DNA of 64,000 nt. It comes from Bacteroidales bacterium (GTDB lineage: Bacteria; Bacteroidota; Bacteroidia; Bacteroidales; VadinHA17). A program made the position numbers and the translations under genes. This document shows positions 35,860 through 44,989 of the stretch, in pieces; position 1 is the stretch's first letter; each line of letters begins with the position of its first letter. The notes beneath the pieces are model-generated. The model was not told the DNA's origin and made no database searches. It saw nothing but the letters and a program-made list of their open reading frames with translations. The stretch is from contig JADJLX010000005.1 in assembly GCA_016709865.1 (NCBI GenBank), positions 186,001 to 250,000 of the forward strand, in the 5' to 3' direction.

Positions 35860-35913
35860 GTGACTAGAGTGACTAAAGTGACTAGAGTGACTAGAGTGAC
35901 TAAAGTGCCTAGA
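35860..35913. repeat. Tandem 9-bp repeat array
   Basis: Six head-to-tail units: GTGACTAGA, GTGACTAAA, GTGACTAGA, GTGACTAGA, GTGACTAAA, GTGCCTAGA. The array lies in the 237-base gap between exbB and the tamB stop (35705-35941), which otherwise is AT-rich with no ORF. Confidence 0.9.
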
Positions 35914-35941
35914 GTACTTACATAACATTAGCAGACCAGGA

Positions 35942-38900
35942 TTATTTGGTTTCTTCTTTGGGAGTGACTTCTTCCTCTTTTTTTGCTTCGGGTTTGATTT
36001 TCTTTTTGAAGAGATCGGAGAACTTATCGAAATCTTCCCTGAAGAAAATACCGATTCCCTGGGTATACGGACCTCTTCCCGAATACGTATTATTAAATCT
36101 GTTAAATACTTTCAGCCTGATTTTTTCGGTCAGACGGATCTCTGCATCAAAATCCCCGGTTAGTTGTCCATCAGTCTCTGCTGAGCCGCCAATTCCATAA
36201 TCCAGGTTACTGTTAATTTTTATTTTATTATTCAATAGCTGCGTGGAGAGATCAAATTGCAGGTCCTGACTGCTGGCATCTGTTGTTCCTGGTCGCCACT
36301 GGAATGCAAAATCTATATCATTGTTTATCTGCGACAGCCAGTTGCTTAACTGATTTGAGAGCATCTCAGTTGTTGTTACAGCCATTGCCGAGGTACCTGC
36401 CGTTGAGGTTGTTGTTGAACTCGATTCATCTGCCAGGAAACTATTTGTTATCAGGAGGTAAAGAAATTGCCTGCTTAATTCTTCTTCGGTTGAGATCTTG
36501 TTGCGTAGAATGGCTCTTTTCTGCTCATCGGAATTTGGCAGTTCTATATTCAATTTTACAACAGGATTAAATAATTTCCCGGTGAGCCTGAGCTGGCACT
36601 CAACATCCTCTCTTTCACTATATGCATCGCTTTGTCCTCCAACCAGAGGACTAAGAGATGTCTTGATTTTATATATAGCATTCAGGTCAATCTGCGCGTT
36701 AGCCATTTCACCATTAAACATAATCCGACCTCCATTCTCGACGCTGAACGATTTATTCAGAATATTTTTCAGGGTGAATAAATAGTCTCCTTCTTCAATA
36801 ACATAGTCACCATTCATCAGGAAATCTCCTTTACGTGTCATAACTATGTTAAGATCACCGGTGCCTCTCCCTTTCATAACATCACCGACCTTGGCATCAA
36901 ATATGATTTGAACTTCAGCATCAGGTGTCACCTGAAGATCGAAATTCATTTCCATACCGGTTTTTTTTGCCTGGGCAGGGGTGTTTGCATTAATGCTTTC
37001 ATAATTGCCAGATTCCTTATTTAAAACAGAATCGGCATCAAAGAAGGAAATGAATGAGTAATCGGAAACTGACAATCCTGATGTGAGCGGGATATTAAAT
37101 TTTGTTCCTTTCCCTGTGCGTGCTGAGATATCAAACGAAAGCAATCCCGGTGCTGCCTTGATTGTAGTTAGTCCCGATGCAACTGCCGTTCCATAAAACA
37201 TCTCATTGTCTTTTGGTTTTGTATTGAGTACCAGGCATCCGGGAGTTGGAATATTGATTACCACATCAGAAGAGTATTCCTTAAAGTTTTTATGATATAC
37301 ATAACCGTTGAGTATTGCCGGATTTCCTCTTTCATCAGTAAGTTTTAAATTATTGAATCTGAATCCTTTTTTATCAAATCGCACAGAATCATTCAGTTTG
37401 TATCTTGTCTGCAGGTAATCAATTTTCATAGAAGCATTCTCAGCCATAATTGATCCTGTTAAAAACATTTTATCAGTAGAGCCTGATAGATTCACTTTCC
37501 CGGAGGCTGTGCCTGTAATACCTGAGGCAAACATTTTGAGTAGCGGATTAAGAGCATCAATCGGCAGTTTGGCTGCAACAGCAGCAAGGTCTATTTTCTT
37601 TCTGGCAGGATCATAATTGCCTTTTATATCTAACATTTTAACACCCGCCAGATTGCTTCCTGCGTTTATTTTTACAATTTTTCCTGCGTTATCCAGGGCT
37701 GATTTGATACTAATATCACCGTATTGACAGCCGAGCATAGAAAAACTGTTAACAACAATGTCACTCTCGAGCAGAATATTTCTGTAGACATTGGTAACCA
37801 TTATTTTACCATTTAACAGGCCCTGAAAGTTCAGTGGTATTGAAATCGCATCAGCGGCATTTTTCTTATTTACCAGGTAATTGAGAGGTGAAATATCTAT
37901 GCCTCTGAAGTCAAGGCGCAAAGTGTCATTCGGATTTTCCGAAATTGTGCCGTCAATTCTGTAATATCTGTCTCTGCTGCTGATATTAAGGTCATTTATA
38001 CTTACCGAATTAGTATCGATTTTAACAGATGAATTTTTGATCTGCCACAGATTATTTCTTGCATATATACTGGTTGAATCTATTTCAACCATTAAGAGTG
38101 TTTTGGTTGGGTCTGAGCTGCTCTTTGCAACTGAACCTCTGGCCATAAAATTCCCTTTATTGAGTAATTCGGCTTTATTGTCCCAGTTTATTGTAAAAAT
38201 AAAATTATCCGGTTTGGTATCGAGCTCAACTGAGAAACCTTTAAGGTCAGACTGGCCAAGGAAGAGAAGGGTGGATGTGTTAATATCCATTGAGAAAGCT
38301 GACCCGGAAGTGGAAGCATTAAGCCGGAGATCTTTGAATTCATTGTTTCTGAAGCTCAGCGATTTAGCAGTACCTGTTATACTGATTATACTGTCGGTAA
38401 ACACTGAACCTTTGAGATTACTTTTATCTGCCAGCAGGATTCCGGTTCCGAAGAAGTTATTTATCTTATCAGTATTTCTGAAATTTATGTCAAAAGTAAA
38501 ATTGTTATTGATCGATTTGGTCCGTTTGGCAACAGGAGGGAACTGCGAGGGCATTAAAGTTGCAAGCGTTGATTTTATAAGGCCTCCGATTGATGCGAAG
38601 TTGTAATATCCCCTGATATCGGCATTTACAAAATCAGTACGAAGACTGAGTACAGGCTTGTTGTTCTCGGAGAAGGTCCTTATAGTAAAATCATAAAGTT
38701 CGAGAGTCTCATTATGCTTTCTGTAGTTTGAGTTTAAAAGTTTTATCTCTCCATCAAGGTTGTCGATGTTACTTCCTTTGAAATTTGATGTCAGCAGCAT
38801 TGTAAGGTTTGCTGTGGTATCAAGTTTATCGATATTGAGTTTATACAGATTTGCATCGGCAAGGTTAAGTGTGAAATCAAATTCAGGCAGTTTATTCTTG

Positions 38901-40435
38901 AAATTAAACATACCCAGAACATCGAGTTTAATATTTTCATCGGCAACTTTAATACTGCCATCCCATGCGTTCTCTGTAAATGAACCGTTGAGCGCGATAT
39001 TTCTGTATTTGTAACTGTTGATCTCAATACTGTCAATCCTGCCTGTAAGGTTTGCTGCAAATTTTTTAAAGGAGTAGGCGTAACCATCAATATTTGCCTG
39101 CATACTCAGTTTTCCCAGCAAATCAGATTTGTCTGTCAGCAATCCGATATCGATATCACTGCCGTTGATGAGGCCCTTAATTCTGTATCTCTCTGATTCT
39201 TCAGGTCGGAATGAGATATCTGTTCTCAGGCTGCCTGCATCGGTGCTGAACTTTCCGTAAGTAACAAAATCTGTAGTAAAACCGGTGAAGCTGCCATCGA
39301 ATGATACATTCCCAAGCTTATACAGTGCTTCAGGCACAATAATTAATCCCTTTTTTGGTAATCTTATTTTTTCAAAATCTTTTGCATTGGTATTCAGACT
39401 GTTAACTCCAATATAAATGAATGCGTTCTCAATTTTAGGCAGCCCGGAAAAGTCAAAATCACAGTCAAGGGTTGTGTAATCACGGTACGAAAGATAAATG
39501 TTTCTTCCCCTTAATTCGGAAACTGTTCCGGCAATTTTACCTGAGATCCACACACTTTCATTCAGCCCCTCAGGCAAAGGCAGAAAATAGGCGATCTCGG
39601 TCGTATTGATTATCGATCTCTCCATCAGGATATCGAGCCTTACCTCCTCTGTGAATCTTTTGTATGAGTCGGATGAATCGGGCCTGATACCTAGCCTTGT
39701 CAGATTGAGTATGGTACTGTCGCAATTAAGAAAGAAGGAGTTAAAAAGGATACTCTGGTTGGCCAGCAAGACAGAACTGCTCATTCGCCTTACATTAAAA
39801 CCGCTGTTTTCCCTGAAGCCCAGGTGGTAAATATTGAAAGAGGTTGTATCGTTCTCAATATTAAGATCTTCAATTATTCCGTTAATGTCAGAGAAGTTCA
39901 TATTATTAAAGTCAAGCCTGGTCTTACTCTTCTTTCCATTGTGGTTGATAAGTGAAAACCTGGCATTGCTGAAGTCAATCTGGTCTATCGATAACCTGAG
40001 AGGCGCTTTCTTAACAGTGTCGGGAGGACTTTTCAGCTTCCCAAGAAACCAGCTGAGATTCATTAATCCTGTTGAATCTGTTATTAGAGCAACGTATGGC
40101 CTGATAAGAGTTACTTTACCAAGACGTGTTGAGTTGTTTTTAAGGTCAATTCCTTTTAATATAACACTTACCTCCTGCGAAAACAGAAGAGTATCATTGT
40201 GATTGTCCTTAATAAGGATATTATTTAATGTCAGTCTGTTAAAGAACCTGTAGTGGAAGCTCTCTATAGAGATTGTGGATTTAAGTTCTGAGGAAAAGTG
40301 GCTGGTGATCCGTTGTACTATGGCAGTCTGCACCTGTGGAATCTGCAGGACAAGGTATAGCAAAGTCGGAAGCAAAATTATGATACCGGCAACTATTATG
40401 AAATACTTAAGCGATTTTTTAATATTTTTGAGCAT
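35942..40435 (-). CDS. TamB-like translocation/assembly protein
   Basis: A protein of about 1497 residues with one N-terminal membrane anchor (YFIIVAGIIILLPTLLYLVL) and a very long periplasmic body of repeating beta-strand segments, as in AsmA/TamB proteins that form a hydrophobic groove between the membranes. The C-terminal third carries the TamB (DUF490) domain, including GDVMKGRGTGDLNIV and the strand-rich ending with KIRLKVFNRFNNTYSGRGPYTQGIGIFFREDF. Probable roles are phospholipid transport or outer-membrane protein assembly. I chose the ATG at 40435; the longer frame starts with TTG at 40462. A Lys/Glu-rich tail ends the protein. Confidence 0.9.
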   Translation of the reverse strand: MLKNIKKSLKYFIIVAGIIILLPTLLYLVLQIPQVQTAIVQRITSHFSSELKSTISIESFHYRFFNRLTLNNILIKDNHNDTLLFSQEVSVILKGIDLKNNSTRLGKVTLIRPYVALITDSTGLMNLSWFLGKLKSPPDTVKKAPLRLSIDQIDFSNARFSLINHNGKKSKTRLDFNNMNFSDINGIIEDLNIENDTTSFNIYHLGFRENSGFNVRRMSSSVLLANQSILFNSFFLNCDSTILNLTRLGIRPDSSDSYKRFTEEVRLDILMERSIINTTEIAYFLPLPEGLNESVWISGKIAGTVSELRGRNIYLSYRDYTTLDCDFDFSGLPKIENAFIYIGVNSLNTNAKDFEKIRLPKKGLIIVPEALYKLGNVSFDGSFTGFTTDFVTYGKFSTDAGSLRTDISFRPEESERYRIKGLINGSDIDIGLLTDKSDLLGKLSMQANIDGYAYSFKKFAANLTGRIDSIEINSYKYRNIALNGSFTENAWDGSIKVADENIKLDVLGMFNFKNKLPEFDFTLNLADANLYKLNIDKLDTTANLTMLLTSNFKGSNIDNLDGEIKLLNSNYRKHNETLELYDFTIRTFSENNKPVLSLRTDFVNADIRGYYNFASIGGLIKSTLATLMPSQFPPVAKRTKSINNNFTFDINFRNTDKINNFFGTGILLADKSNLKGSVFTDSIISITGTAKSLSFRNNEFKDLRLNASTSGSAFSMDINTSTLLFLGQSDLKGFSVELDTKPDNFIFTINWDNKAELLNKGNFMARGSVAKSSSDPTKTLLMVEIDSTSIYARNNLWQIKNSSVKIDTNSVSINDLNISSRDRYYRIDGTISENPNDTLRLDFRGIDISPLNYLVNKKNAADAISIPLNFQGLLNGKIMVTNVYRNILLESDIVVNSFSMLGCQYGDISIKSALDNAGKIVKINAGSNLAGVKMLDIKGNYDPARKKIDLAAVAAKLPIDALNPLLKMFASGITGTASGKVNLSGSTDKMFLTGSIMAENASMKIDYLQTRYKLNDSVRFDKKGFRFNNLKLTDERGNPAILNGYVYHKNFKEYSSDVVINIPTPGCLVLNTKPKDNEMFYGTAVASGLTTIKAAPGLLSFDISARTGKGTKFNIPLTSGLSVSDYSFISFFDADSVLNKESGNYESINANTPAQAKKTGMEMNFDLQVTPDAEVQIIFDAKVGDVMKGRGTGDLNIVMTRKGDFLMNGDYVIEEGDYLFTLKNILNKSFSVENGGRIMFNGEMANAQIDLNAIYKIKTSLSPLVGGQSDAYSEREDVECQLRLTGKLFNPVVKLNIELPNSDEQKRAILRNKISTEEELSRQFLYLLITNSFLADESSSTTTSTAGTSAMAVTTTEMLSNQLSNWLSQINNDIDFAFQWRPGTTDASSQDLQFDLSTQLLNNKIKINSNLDYGIGGSAETDGQLTGDFDAEIRLTEKIRLKVFNRFNNTYSGRGPYTQGIGIFFREDFDKFSDLFKKKIKPEAKKEEEVTPKEETK

Positions 40436-40496
40436 TAACAGGTATAAAAAAATCTTTATCAAAATAACCTAAAATATACCGAAAAACAAAGCGTTG

Positions 40497-41510
40497 ATGG
40501 CAGTTACAATCCTTGCAATAGAATCCTCCTGCGATGATACCTCTGTTGCTGTATTAAGTGATGGTTGTGTTCTTTCCAACCTTATTGCCAACCAGGAGAT
40601 CCACATGTCGTATGGTGGGGTTGTCCCCGAACTGGCATCCAGGGCACATCAGGCAAATATTGTGCCGGTAACGCATCAGGCAGTTGTAAGAGCCGGAATT
40701 AAAAACGAAGATATAAATGCTGTTGCCTTTACAAGAGGACCGGGATTACTAGGGTCACTGCTTGTAGGTACCTCATTTGCAAAGGGTTTTGCACTGGCAC
40801 TCAATATACCGTTAATAGAGGTTAATCACCTCCAGGCACATGTTCTTGCTCATTTTATACTCGAAAAAGATAAAAAAAACAGAATCCCTGAATTCCCGTT
40901 TCTTTGCCTTTTGGTTTCCGGCGGACATACACGCATAATTGTTATGAAAAGCCATCTTGAGATGGAGGTAATTGGTAATACTATCGATGATGCCGCAGGG
41001 GAAGCCTTTGATAAATGCGGAAAAGTGATGGGATTTACATATCCTGCCGGACCATTAATTGATAAACTGGCAAAGGAGGGAAACAAAAACGCTTTCAAAT
41101 TTGCAAAACCTTCTGTTAAAGGCCTCGATTTCAGTTTTAGCGGACTGAAGACAAGCTTTTTGTACTTTCTCAGAGACAGGTTAAAAGAGGATCCCGACTT
41201 CGTTGAGAAGAATAAAGCTGATTTATGTGCCTCTCTTCAGCATATAATTGTAAGTATTCTAATAAATAAAATGGTAAAGGCATCAGCACTTACAGGAATA
41301 AGGGAGATAGGAATTGCAGGTGGTGTCTCTGCAAATTCCGGTTTACGAGAGGCAATGAGAGAGGAAGCAATCAGAAGGAACTGGAATCTGTTTATTCCGG
41401 AATTCAGATACACAACAGATAATGCTGCAATGATAGGAATTACAGGTTATTATAAATATCTTAGGGGAGAGTTTTGTACTCATGATGTGGCACCTTTAGC
41501 CAGATATTAA
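40497..41510 (+). CDS. tsaD: tRNA N6-adenosine threonylcarbamoyltransferase TsaD
   Basis: Transfers the threonylcarbamoyl group from its AMP ester to A37 of ANN-decoding tRNAs. The 337-residue protein starts AVTILAIESSCDDTSVAV, has the metal-binding His111 and His115 in NHLQAH, LVSGGHTRI for the ATP fold, and a C-terminal EFRYTTDNAAMIG. I chose the ATG at 40497 over the TTG one codon earlier. It diverges from tamB over 61 bases. Confidence 0.98.
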   Translation: MAVTILAIESSCDDTSVAVLSDGCVLSNLIANQEIHMSYGGVVPELASRAHQANIVPVTHQAVVRAGIKNEDINAVAFTRGPGLLGSLLVGTSFAKGFALALNIPLIEVNHLQAHVLAHFILEKDKKNRIPEFPFLCLLVSGGHTRIIVMKSHLEMEVIGNTIDDAAGEAFDKCGKVMGFTYPAGPLIDKLAKEGNKNAFKFAKPSVKGLDFSFSGLKTSFLYFLRDRLKEDPDFVEKNKADLCASLQHIIVSILINKMVKASALTGIREIGIAGGVSANSGLREAMREEAIRRNWNLFIPEFRYTTDNAAMIGITGYYKYLRGEFCTHDVAPLARY

Positions 41511-41535
41511 ATAATTTTCTGATTTTCTTTGCTCC

Positions 41536-41569
41536 GCTCTGCGCCTTCGCTTGGCCGCTTCGGCAGAGC
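41536..41569. other. GC-rich stem-loop downstream of tsaD
   Basis: GCTCTGC (41536-41542) pairs with GCAGAGC (41563-41569), and inner GCC(T)TCGC and GGCCGCTTCGGC segments can add pairing. It sits in an otherwise AT-rich gap, 26 bases after the tsaD stop, with no T tract. Confidence 0.45.
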
Positions 41570-41616
41570 AAGGTGGGGCCTGAGTAAACGAAGAAAAACA
41601 GATATGGTTTAACTTT

Positions 41617-41649
41617 TTTGCAGGTTTTATTATAAAATTACTAATTTCG
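41617..41649 (+). promoter_or_regulatory. Bacteroidetes-type promoter for the SiaC-like gene
   Basis: TTTG at 41617-41620, 21-base spacer, TAATTTCG at 41642-41649 (one mismatch from TAnnTTTG). The ATG at 41666 follows after 16 bases. Confidence 0.55.
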
Positions 41650-41665
41650 GGACAAATAAATTGCA

Positions 41666-42040
41666 ATGGAGGAGTTGAGGATTTCACCGACGAAAAACAC
41701 GCCGGAAATCATTTTAAATCCAGAGGGGATGATCAGGATCAGGGGGAGATCAATACATGAGAATGTAACTGATTTCTTTGCTCCTGTCGAGGAATGGGTT
41801 ACAGCATACATTGTTAATCCTGCCGAAGTTACTTGTGTAGATATGAATCTTGAATACTTTAACAGTGCCAGCGCTAAGGTGTTCATACATTTGTTGCAGA
41901 AGATCACATACGTTGCTCTGAAACACAAAAAATTTATTTTTAACTGGTACTATGAGGAGGGCGATGAAGATATTCTTGAAAGAGGTGAATACTTCGCATC
42001 AGTACTGGATGTCCCTGTAAATCTGATCAAAACCAACTGA
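41666..42040 (+). CDS. SiaC-family (DUF1987) regulatory phosphoprotein
   Basis: A 124-residue protein of the SiaC/DUF1987 family. In Pseudomonas SiaC is phosphorylated by SiaB and dephosphorylated by the PP2C phosphatase SiaA to control a diguanylate cyclase. The family core is visible: ISPTKNTPEIILNPEG near the N-terminus, then GRSIHENVTDFFAPV and MNLEYFNSASAKVFIHLLQ (about 68-86), whose Ser/Thr cluster after FN matches the phosphorylation site. No siaA, siaB or diguanylate cyclase gene is nearby. Confidence 0.85.
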   Translation: MEELRISPTKNTPEIILNPEGMIRIRGRSIHENVTDFFAPVEEWVTAYIVNPAEVTCVDMNLEYFNSASAKVFIHLLQKITYVALKHKKFIFNWYYEEGDEDILERGEYFASVLDVPVNLIKTN

Positions 42041-42070
42041 TATTATCTGGTCTCTTAATTCTGAGCTTAT

Positions 42071-42958
42071 TTAATAGGCCAGGATCTGGTTTTTTTCCCG
42101 CCCTGTTCCAGTAATCCAGATTTTGTTCCTGTAGACATCCACCCTGGCGAAACTGTTCAGCTGTTCAGTCTCAACCATTCCCCTGAAGGTGACAAAATGA
42201 ATCATATTGTAATTGCCGTAATTTCCAGCATGGTTATGTCCGTTCAGCCACGCGATTATATTATGATATTTCTCAAGAAGTGAGAGTACTTCTTTATAAT
42301 TCAGTAGATTATGAACATTTTCAGGAAATACCGGGAAGTGGCATACAAGGAATACTCTCTCGTTAGCTTCATTCGACAGATCGAGCTGCGATCTTAACCA
42401 TGAAATCTGATCATTGCTTATCCCGCCATTCCAGTCAACTGCATTTATTTCACCTTTCTTTTTCATTTCATCCAGAATGGCTAATGCATTTTTAACTGTG
42501 GCTTTATTGCCAGAAGAATAGGTACTGATCTCATTGCCGTTCAGGAAGATAAACCGGAAATTTTCATATACTATTGAATAATATCCTTTTTTTGCTGTGA
42601 TAAGTACAGGAAGTCTCTTTTTGTATTTTGAATCAACAGAGTAATCATGGTTCCCTGCTGTATGATAGATTGTAAGACCCGATGAATCAAGCACATCCAT
42701 TACCGGTTTGTAGGAATTGTAATCCCTGTCGATAAGATCACCGAGATTTATAACGAACCTTACAGAATCGGATTTAAGATCTTTTAGTGCTTCCCTCAGT
42801 TTACCTGTTGATGACCTGTAGAATCTTGTTCCAGCAGCATCAGCATCAGCATACTGGACATCAGCAATTACACCAAATGAAAATAACGGCTTCTGACTCT
42901 GCGCAGACATATTGAATGAGATTATAATGGCAAAAAAGAATGTGAAAAGTAACTTCAT
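42071..42958 (-). CDS. Exported ADPRibase-Mn-like metallophosphoesterase
   Basis: A 295-residue calcineurin-fold phosphoesterase. A signal peptide (MKLLFTFFFAIIISFNMSAQ) predicts export. The first motif, GVIADVQYADADAAGTRFYR, has Asp-Val-Gln where most phosphoesterases have Asp-x-His, as in Mn-dependent ADP-ribose/CDP-alcohol diphosphatases. Other metal motifs follow: GDLIDRD, GNHDY, CHFP and NGHNHAG. Nucleotide-diphosphate cleavage in the periplasm is a reasonable inference; the substrate is untested. It is transcribed alone or from serpin read-through. Confidence 0.85.
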   Translation of the reverse strand: MKLLFTFFFAIIISFNMSAQSQKPLFSFGVIADVQYADADAAGTRFYRSSTGKLREALKDLKSDSVRFVINLGDLIDRDYNSYKPVMDVLDSSGLTIYHTAGNHDYSVDSKYKKRLPVLITAKKGYYSIVYENFRFIFLNGNEISTYSSGNKATVKNALAILDEMKKKGEINAVDWNGGISNDQISWLRSQLDLSNEANERVFLVCHFPVFPENVHNLLNYKEVLSLLEKYHNIIAWLNGHNHAGNYGNYNMIHFVTFRGMVETEQLNSFARVDVYRNKIWITGTGREKNQILAY

Positions 42959-43036
42959 ATTGTTTTGATTACTTAGATAAAAGTAAGCAAATTCTGCCTT
43001 ATGACCCCAAAAATCGTTATTTGGTAAATCTCTTTT

Positions 43037-43072
43037 TTACCGCAGAGTTACGCAGAGGATAGGCTGCGGTAA
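43037..43072. repeat. Inverted repeat with CGCAGAGTTACGCAGAG core
   Basis: TTACCGCAG (43037-43045) pairs with CTGCGGTAA (43064-43072); the loop contains GTTACGCAGAGG. It sits just after the serpin stop (minus strand). The direction of the flanking T run (plus strand 5') does not make a standard terminator for either gene. Confidence 0.55.
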
Positions 43073-43080
43073 AATTATTA

Positions 43081-44328
43081 TTAGTTCACAGTCGGATCTG
43101 CCACTTTTCCCATAAAGAGAATTGAGTTGGTGGTTACTTCCCTGATTATATATATGAATGGGTGGTCTATATTAAGTATAAAGGGTGTCAAGGGTGCTGA
43201 AGTCATTCCTATATCAACAATCGTGGCAGCTGCGGCCTCTGTTCCTTCCTCATTGGTCTCTATGAATGCCTGGTGAGTGACATCATTTATGAGGAGATCG
43301 CGATCTGAAATATTTGAGAAATCCGCTCCGTCATAAAATGCGATTGCCATTCCCATATCGCTGAGTATATCCTTCAGTTTTATTTTGTAACTGTTTTTAA
43401 AACGGGGAAATGAGAGATCAGTTTCTCTTTTATTCAGACCTTCGATCCATTTTCTGAAGTTATCGTCGTTAAGAGATGCTGCAACTGAATTTAATCCGTT
43501 ATTTTCATTCGGTACAATAACATCCATTACAAAATTTCCCTGACCGTATGGAAACTCGGCAAGAACAAAGTTTTCGCCGGTATATACTTTGAAATCAGCT
43601 TTCTGCTTCATCATCGGGACTTCAAGTGTTGATCCATCCGGTTTATAGAATAACCTGTTTACCGTGTTCGCCTTATCAAACTTTGAATTCCATATACCTT
43701 TAAAATATATGGCATTTATAAGGAGCATAACAGTATTATCATTAAGCTTATCTACCATGTCTTTTATAAGACCGTTTGTCTTACCCTCAATCCAGGTGTT
43801 GATTTGTTTCGGAACCAAAGGGTCATTTATATCAAATGATCTTGCTTCCGCACTATAGTACTTTGTAAGTATATCAGTGAATGGTTTCTTCACGACAAAG
43901 TTGTTCTCTGTCCATACTGAATTGGCAATAGAAATATTCACCCGTTTATCAACTGAAAGCAGTGCCTCCGAAAGACTTTTATATGAACTGTTTATTACCT
44001 CGGGTGTTATTCCGTTTACCCTGAGAGCCTCAAGCATGGCTGTGCGTGTAGCACCGGCTGCTCCGTTAAGTGTCATCGAAAGGGCGCAGGAGATGCTGAG
44101 AGGGGAGACTATAATATTTTTTGAGGCTTCTGTATTTTCATATGTCTTTCCGAAGATATCGAATGCAAAAGAATTTTCCGACTGGATTAATTCCACCTGA
44201 CTGGCAGTCAGATCAATAGTAACCGGCTCTACCGGTACAATCTCTGAATTATCCTTAGTACATGAAATCAAAAAAAGAGCGGCAGCAAGCAGGAATCCTT
44301 CAAAAGACCTGAATATAATGGTTTTCAT
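43081..44328 (-). CDS. Serpin-family protease inhibitor lipoprotein
   Basis: A 415-residue serpin. The signal peptide ends FLISC (Cys23), giving a lipoprotein probably displayed on the envelope. The fold-defining segments NIIVSPLSISCALSM, NAIYFKGIW and HPFIYIIRE are present. The reactive-loop hinge, EEGTEAAAAT (360-369), follows the inhibitory consensus with small residues from P12 to P9, so loop insertion and true inhibition are likely. Counting from the hinge puts the scissile bond at Thr376-Ser377, with Met375 at P2; the preference is therefore not trypsin-like. The target protease is unknown. Confidence 0.93.
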   Translation of the reverse strand: MKTIIFRSFEGFLLAAALFLISCTKDNSEIVPVEPVTIDLTASQVELIQSENSFAFDIFGKTYENTEASKNIIVSPLSISCALSMTLNGAAGATRTAMLEALRVNGITPEVINSSYKSLSEALLSVDKRVNISIANSVWTENNFVVKKPFTDILTKYYSAEARSFDINDPLVPKQINTWIEGKTNGLIKDMVDKLNDNTVMLLINAIYFKGIWNSKFDKANTVNRLFYKPDGSTLEVPMMKQKADFKVYTGENFVLAEFPYGQGNFVMDVIVPNENNGLNSVAASLNDDNFRKWIEGLNKRETDLSFPRFKNSYKIKLKDILSDMGMAIAFYDGADFSNISDRDLLINDVTHQAFIETNEEGTEAAAATIVDIGMTSAPLTPFILNIDHPFIYIIREVTTNSILFMGKVADPTVN

Positions 44329-44385
44329 AGCGGTAACTTTTTAGGTAAAATACGAAAGAAGACATCCAAAAATCATGCCATTAAG

Positions 44386-44946
44386 CTATGATTTCTTTTT
44401 ACGCTTTTTTGATGTTTCAATGTAGGCTTTCAGGTAGATAAACGATACAACACAGAAGATCATTCCAAGAGTCAGAAACATAAGAAATGCAAATACTGTT
44501 GGTTTTTTAACACCGGGAATAGGATGGCTTAGCCTGAAAAAATAGCCGTATACACTATATACCAGAACAATTATAGCAATTATAAAACTGATGATTATTG
44601 TTGTACCGTCAAGTATTCGTGTGGTTTTGTAGAATTTTGTATTTGTGAATGTGTTGTAAGATGCTCTTGCATAAACCCTTGCTCTTTGCCGCGATCGGTC
44701 CTGCCTGTATTTCCGCCAGTCATCCATAGCCTGCCTGTAGGCTTCCTCATCGGTTTTCAGCTTATCGAAATTTGCGATAAGGAATTCGTAAGCCTCTGTA
44801 ACACTGATGAAAAGATCCTTTGCTTCCGGGGCAGGATTAATGTCGGGATGATATAACCGGGCTTTTTTTCTGTATGCTTTTTTAATCTCATCAACAGAGG
44901 AGCCGGCGTGAAGACCCAGAATATCGTAGTAGTCAGCTAATGTCAT
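44386..44946 (-). CDS. DnaJ-domain membrane protein
   Basis: A 186-residue protein with an N-terminal J-domain (residues 3-66, HPD in RLYHPDINP near residue 33) and two C-terminal membrane helices (about 116-137 and 149-172), ending in a Lys/Arg-rich tail. It lacks the Gly/Phe and zinc-finger regions of DnaJ, so it is a type III J-protein that would recruit DnaK to the membrane. It follows rnfA by 43 bases in the same direction and may be the last gene of the rnf operon. Confidence 0.9.
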   Translation of the reverse strand: MTLADYYDILGLHAGSSVDEIKKAYRKKARLYHPDINPAPEAKDLFISVTEAYEFLIANFDKLKTDEEAYRQAMDDWRKYRQDRSRQRARVYARASYNTFTNTKFYKTTRILDGTTIIISFIIAIIVLVYSVYGYFFRLSHPIPGVKKPTVFAFLMFLTLGMIFCVVSFIYLKAYIETSKKRKKKS

Positions 44947-44989
44947 TATATTTGACAGGTAGGGAACACTACAAGTAACGAAAAATATT

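Noticed and set aside
40436..40462. TTG-initiated extension of tamB
   Set aside because: The ATG at 40435 gives a normal membrane-anchor N-terminus; the extra nine residues are not needed.
43037..43072. Serpin terminator
   Set aside because: The hairpin is followed on the serpin's strand by A rather than T residues.
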